A stretch of DNA of 64,000 nt from Synechococcus sp. PCC 7335 (lineage in GTDB: Bacteria > Cyanobacteriota > Cyanobacteriia > Phormidesmidales > Phormidesmidaceae): assembly GCF_000155595.1 (NCBI RefSeq), contig NZ_DS989904.1:3629612-3693611 (forward strand), in the 5' to 3' direction. The notes beneath the pieces were generated by a model. The model had not been told where the DNA came from. It was given only the letters and a program-made list of their open reading frames with translations, and ran no database searches. The translations under genes were made by a program, and so were the position numbers. Each line of letters begins with the position of its first letter. Position 1 is the stretch's first letter. Positions 62,367-64,000 of this stretch are shown piece after piece.

Positions 62367-62621
62367 ACTTTCTTAGTTGTCTTACCTTCGTTTTTGTTGT
62401 GTAAAAGCGCTTCTCTTCTATTGTATGTGTCACAGGATTTTATAGGTTTTGGAGATGCTATAGGTTTTGAGAGGCTAATTTTGTAGGTTGAAGATAGCTT
62501 CCGTGTAGAGTACTTGTTGGCCAGATAGTATTAGCAACATCCTTTGTTTTTGGAAAAGAGTTCTGTAGATAAAGGGTTTGACAATAGATTTCAACACTAG
62601 ATTGTTAGCATTTGGATAGGC

Positions 62622-64000
62622 ATGGTTACATCACCAAGCGTTTTAAAATCGAAAAGAGAAGAAGAGAAAAAGAATAAGTTTGAAAAGTATAAGGCCGAAA
62701 AAGATGGTCTAGCCGTCAAGGATGAGCTAGATAAGTTCGCTGAGATGGGTTGGGAAGCAATCGATAAAACCGACTTAACTGGCAGACTAAAGTGGCTAGG
62801 CGTTTTCTATCGTGAGGTTACTCCCGGTAAGTTTATGCTGAGAATGCGGATGCCTCATGGCATTCTTTCTAGCCACAAAATGCGCTTGCTAGCTGAGATT
62901 GTCGAGCGCTACGGCGATGATGGCTGCGCTGACATTACCACCCGCCAAAACCTACAGCTACGCGGTGTTCGCCTAGAAGATATTCCAGATATCTTTAGGC
63001 GCTTCGAGCAAGCGGGTTTAACTTCAATACAGTCGGGCATGGACAATGTTCGCAATATCACTGGCTCGCCAGTTGCAGGTATTGCTGCTAACGAACTGGT
63101 TGACACCCAGGGATTAGTGATCAAAGTACAAGATATGATCACTAATAACAGTGAAGGAAACTATGATTTCACCAATCTGCCTCGTAAGTTCAATATCGCT
63201 ATCGAAGGCAGTCGTGAAGACTCTATCCACTCCGAGATCAACGATATTGCTTTTATCCCAGCCTTCAAAGATGGTGATGAAAGCAGTGAACTAGGGTTCA
63301 ACGTTTTAGTTGGCGGATTCTTCTCCGCGCGCCGTTGTGAATCGGCTATTGCGCTCGACGCCTGGGTGCCGGTTGATGATACGGTGGTTGAAATTTGCCG
63401 CGCTATTCTAACGGTGTTTAGAGATAAAGGCTCTCGCGGCAACCGTCAGCAGACTAGGTTAATGTGGCTAATCGAAGAGATGGGCCTAGACGCTTTTCGC
63501 GCTGCTGTGGAAGAAGAAATGGGAACAACGCTCCTACCTGCGGCGCCTGAAGATGCCATTACTGAAGAAGGCAAAAGCGATCATCTAGGCGTACACCCTC
63601 AAAAGCAACCAGGCTTGAACTACGTTGGATTGCATGTGCCAGTGGGCCACATTTTTGCTGATGACATGTTTGAACTAGCCCGTCTAGCTGAAGTCTATGG
63701 CAATGGAGAGATTCGTCTAACCGTCGAGCAAAACGCCATCATTCCAAATATTCCTGATTCGCGTCTAGAAGCATTTTTGCAGGAAGCGCCTGTCAAGAAG
63801 TTTTCAATCGATCCTATGCCGCTTTCTAGGGCTTTAGTTTCCTGTACTGGCTCGCGATTTTGTAACTTTGCCATCGTCGAAACTAAGCAGCGGGCACAGG
63901 CCTTGACTGAGAAGCTAGATTCGCTGCTAACGGTAGACCAGCCAGTGCGTATGCACTGGACCGGCTGTCCAAATTCTTGCGGACAGCCCCAAGTTGCTGA
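62622..64000 (+). CDS. nirA: Ferredoxin-nitrite reductase (partial, runs off the right edge)
   Basis: 459 complete residues are visible. NirA reduces nitrite to ammonium with six electrons from ferredoxin, using siroheme and a 4Fe-4S cluster. The first domain has RMRMPHGILSS and YGDDGCADITTRQNLQLRGVRLEDIPDIF. After FNVLVGGFFSARRCESAIALDAWVP, the second half has EIRLTVEQN and the cluster ligands SCTGSRFCNFA and HWTGCPNSCGQ. The first pair and both of the last Cys are present before the cut. GGATAGG precedes ATG 62622. The expected product length is about 510-530 residues. Promoter elements for NtcA and NtcB lie upstream; any following nrt or narB genes are outside the window. Confidence 0.94.
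   Translation, partial: MVTSPSVLKSKREEEKKNKFEKYKAEKDGLAVKDELDKFAEMGWEAIDKTDLTGRLKWLGVFYREVTPGKFMLRMRMPHGILSSHKMRLLAEIVERYGDDGCADITTRQNLQLRGVRLEDIPDIFRRFEQAGLTSIQSGMDNVRNITGSPVAGIAANELVDTQGLVIKVQDMITNNSEGNYDFTNLPRKFNIAIEGSREDSIHSEINDIAFIPAFKDGDESSELGFNVLVGGFFSARRCESAIALDAWVPVDDTVVEICRAILTVFRDKGSRGNRQQTRLMWLIEEMGLDAFRAAVEEEMGTTLLPAAPEDAITEEGKSDHLGVHPQKQPGLNYVGLHVPVGHIFADDMFELARLAEVYGNGEIRLTVEQNAIIPNIPDSRLEAFLQEAPVKKFSIDPMPLSRALVSCTGSRFCNFAIVETKQRAQALTEKLDSLLTVDQPVRMHWTGCPNSCGQPQVA

Larger units (their letters stand above)
61868..62621. other. nirA/HEAT-protein divergent regulatory region
   Basis: 754 nt containing the nirA control elements: the NtcB-type site, NtcA site and -10 box listed separately, then a leader of about 350 nt with a hairpin (62326-62366). 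A 42-codon frame (62358-62486, starting ATG in the hairpin) is hydrophobic and lacks a Shine-Dalgarno. A GC-rich stretch at 62148-62157 can form a short stem. The part nearest the HEAT gene is AT-rich without motifs. Confidence 0.7.

Noticed and set aside
1-64000. tRNA genes, rRNA genes or CRISPR arrays
   Set aside because: I scanned intergenic stretches for tRNA-like arms and regularly spaced repeats and found none. A tRNAscan or CRISPR finder run would settle it.

Overview
The window is chromosomal DNA of a cyanobacterium. The evidence is a set of lineage-marker genes: a flavodiiron Flv3/Flv1 pair, CP12, a probable Psb35, NtcB, ferredoxin-type NirA, DUF1824 and DUF3370 proteins, MenH for phylloquinone, and many copies of the HIP1 octamer GCGATCGC. 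The nearest lineage cannot be fixed by eye. Transposase and MITE-like scraps and about 1 kb gaps of decayed sequence suggest a moderately large, relaxed genome. I see no tRNA, rRNA, CRISPR array or complete insertion sequence.

Region 1 (1-12400) is the accessory part and the most unusual. One minus-strand operon runs ATPase, permease and lipoprotein of an SsuABC/TauABC-type importer, then nitrile hydratase beta and alpha (cobalt-type claw CTLCSC; alpha is cut by the window edge). A second minus-strand operon runs another importer of the same superfamily (lipoprotein, ATPase, permease), an M20 amidohydrolase, an isochorismatase-fold cysteine hydrolase, an exported acetamidase/formamidase-family protein and a short Tat-like secreted protein. 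A His-rich CDF metal transporter sits between them on the other strand. Together they look like an import-and-hydrolyse system for organic nitrogen: nitrile to amide to acid plus ammonium. The substrate cannot be read from the sequence.

Region 2 (12800-35500) holds mostly housekeeping and envelope genes: a TSUP permease, DUF3370, menH, a giant TamB-like protein, an EamA transporter, hydrolases, a frameshifted VOC gene, a cytoplasmic-type alpha-amylase, PEP synthase, a GT39-like membrane glycosyltransferase and an HTTM-like membrane protein. Mobile-element remnants and degraded intergenic DNA lie among the last of these.

Region 3 (35500-54600) holds an HTTM-DCC fusion, a BtuF-like protein, Psb35, CP12, flv3-flv1, the ntcB-trpD2 operon, radC, DUF1824, a NarL-type regulator with a GAF histidine kinase, 1-Cys peroxiredoxin, a META/YbaY-type protein, a circularly permuted ATP-grasp protein and a single-domain receiver.

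Region 4 (54600-64000) holds a molybdopterin oxidoreductase (FdhF/YdeP type) directly followed by a REC-Hpt-REC-REC-GGDEF protein, a long AT-rich gap with structured repeats, a HEAT-repeat protein, and divergently the start of nirA. The nirA promoter carries TGCA-N5-TGCA (NtcB-type), GTA-N8-TAC (NtcA) and a TAN3T -10 box at exactly 22 nt. The ntcB promoter carries the same NtcA/-10 arrangement. The window therefore contains both a nitrogen regulator and one of its expected targets, near a candidate organic-nitrogen scavenging island.
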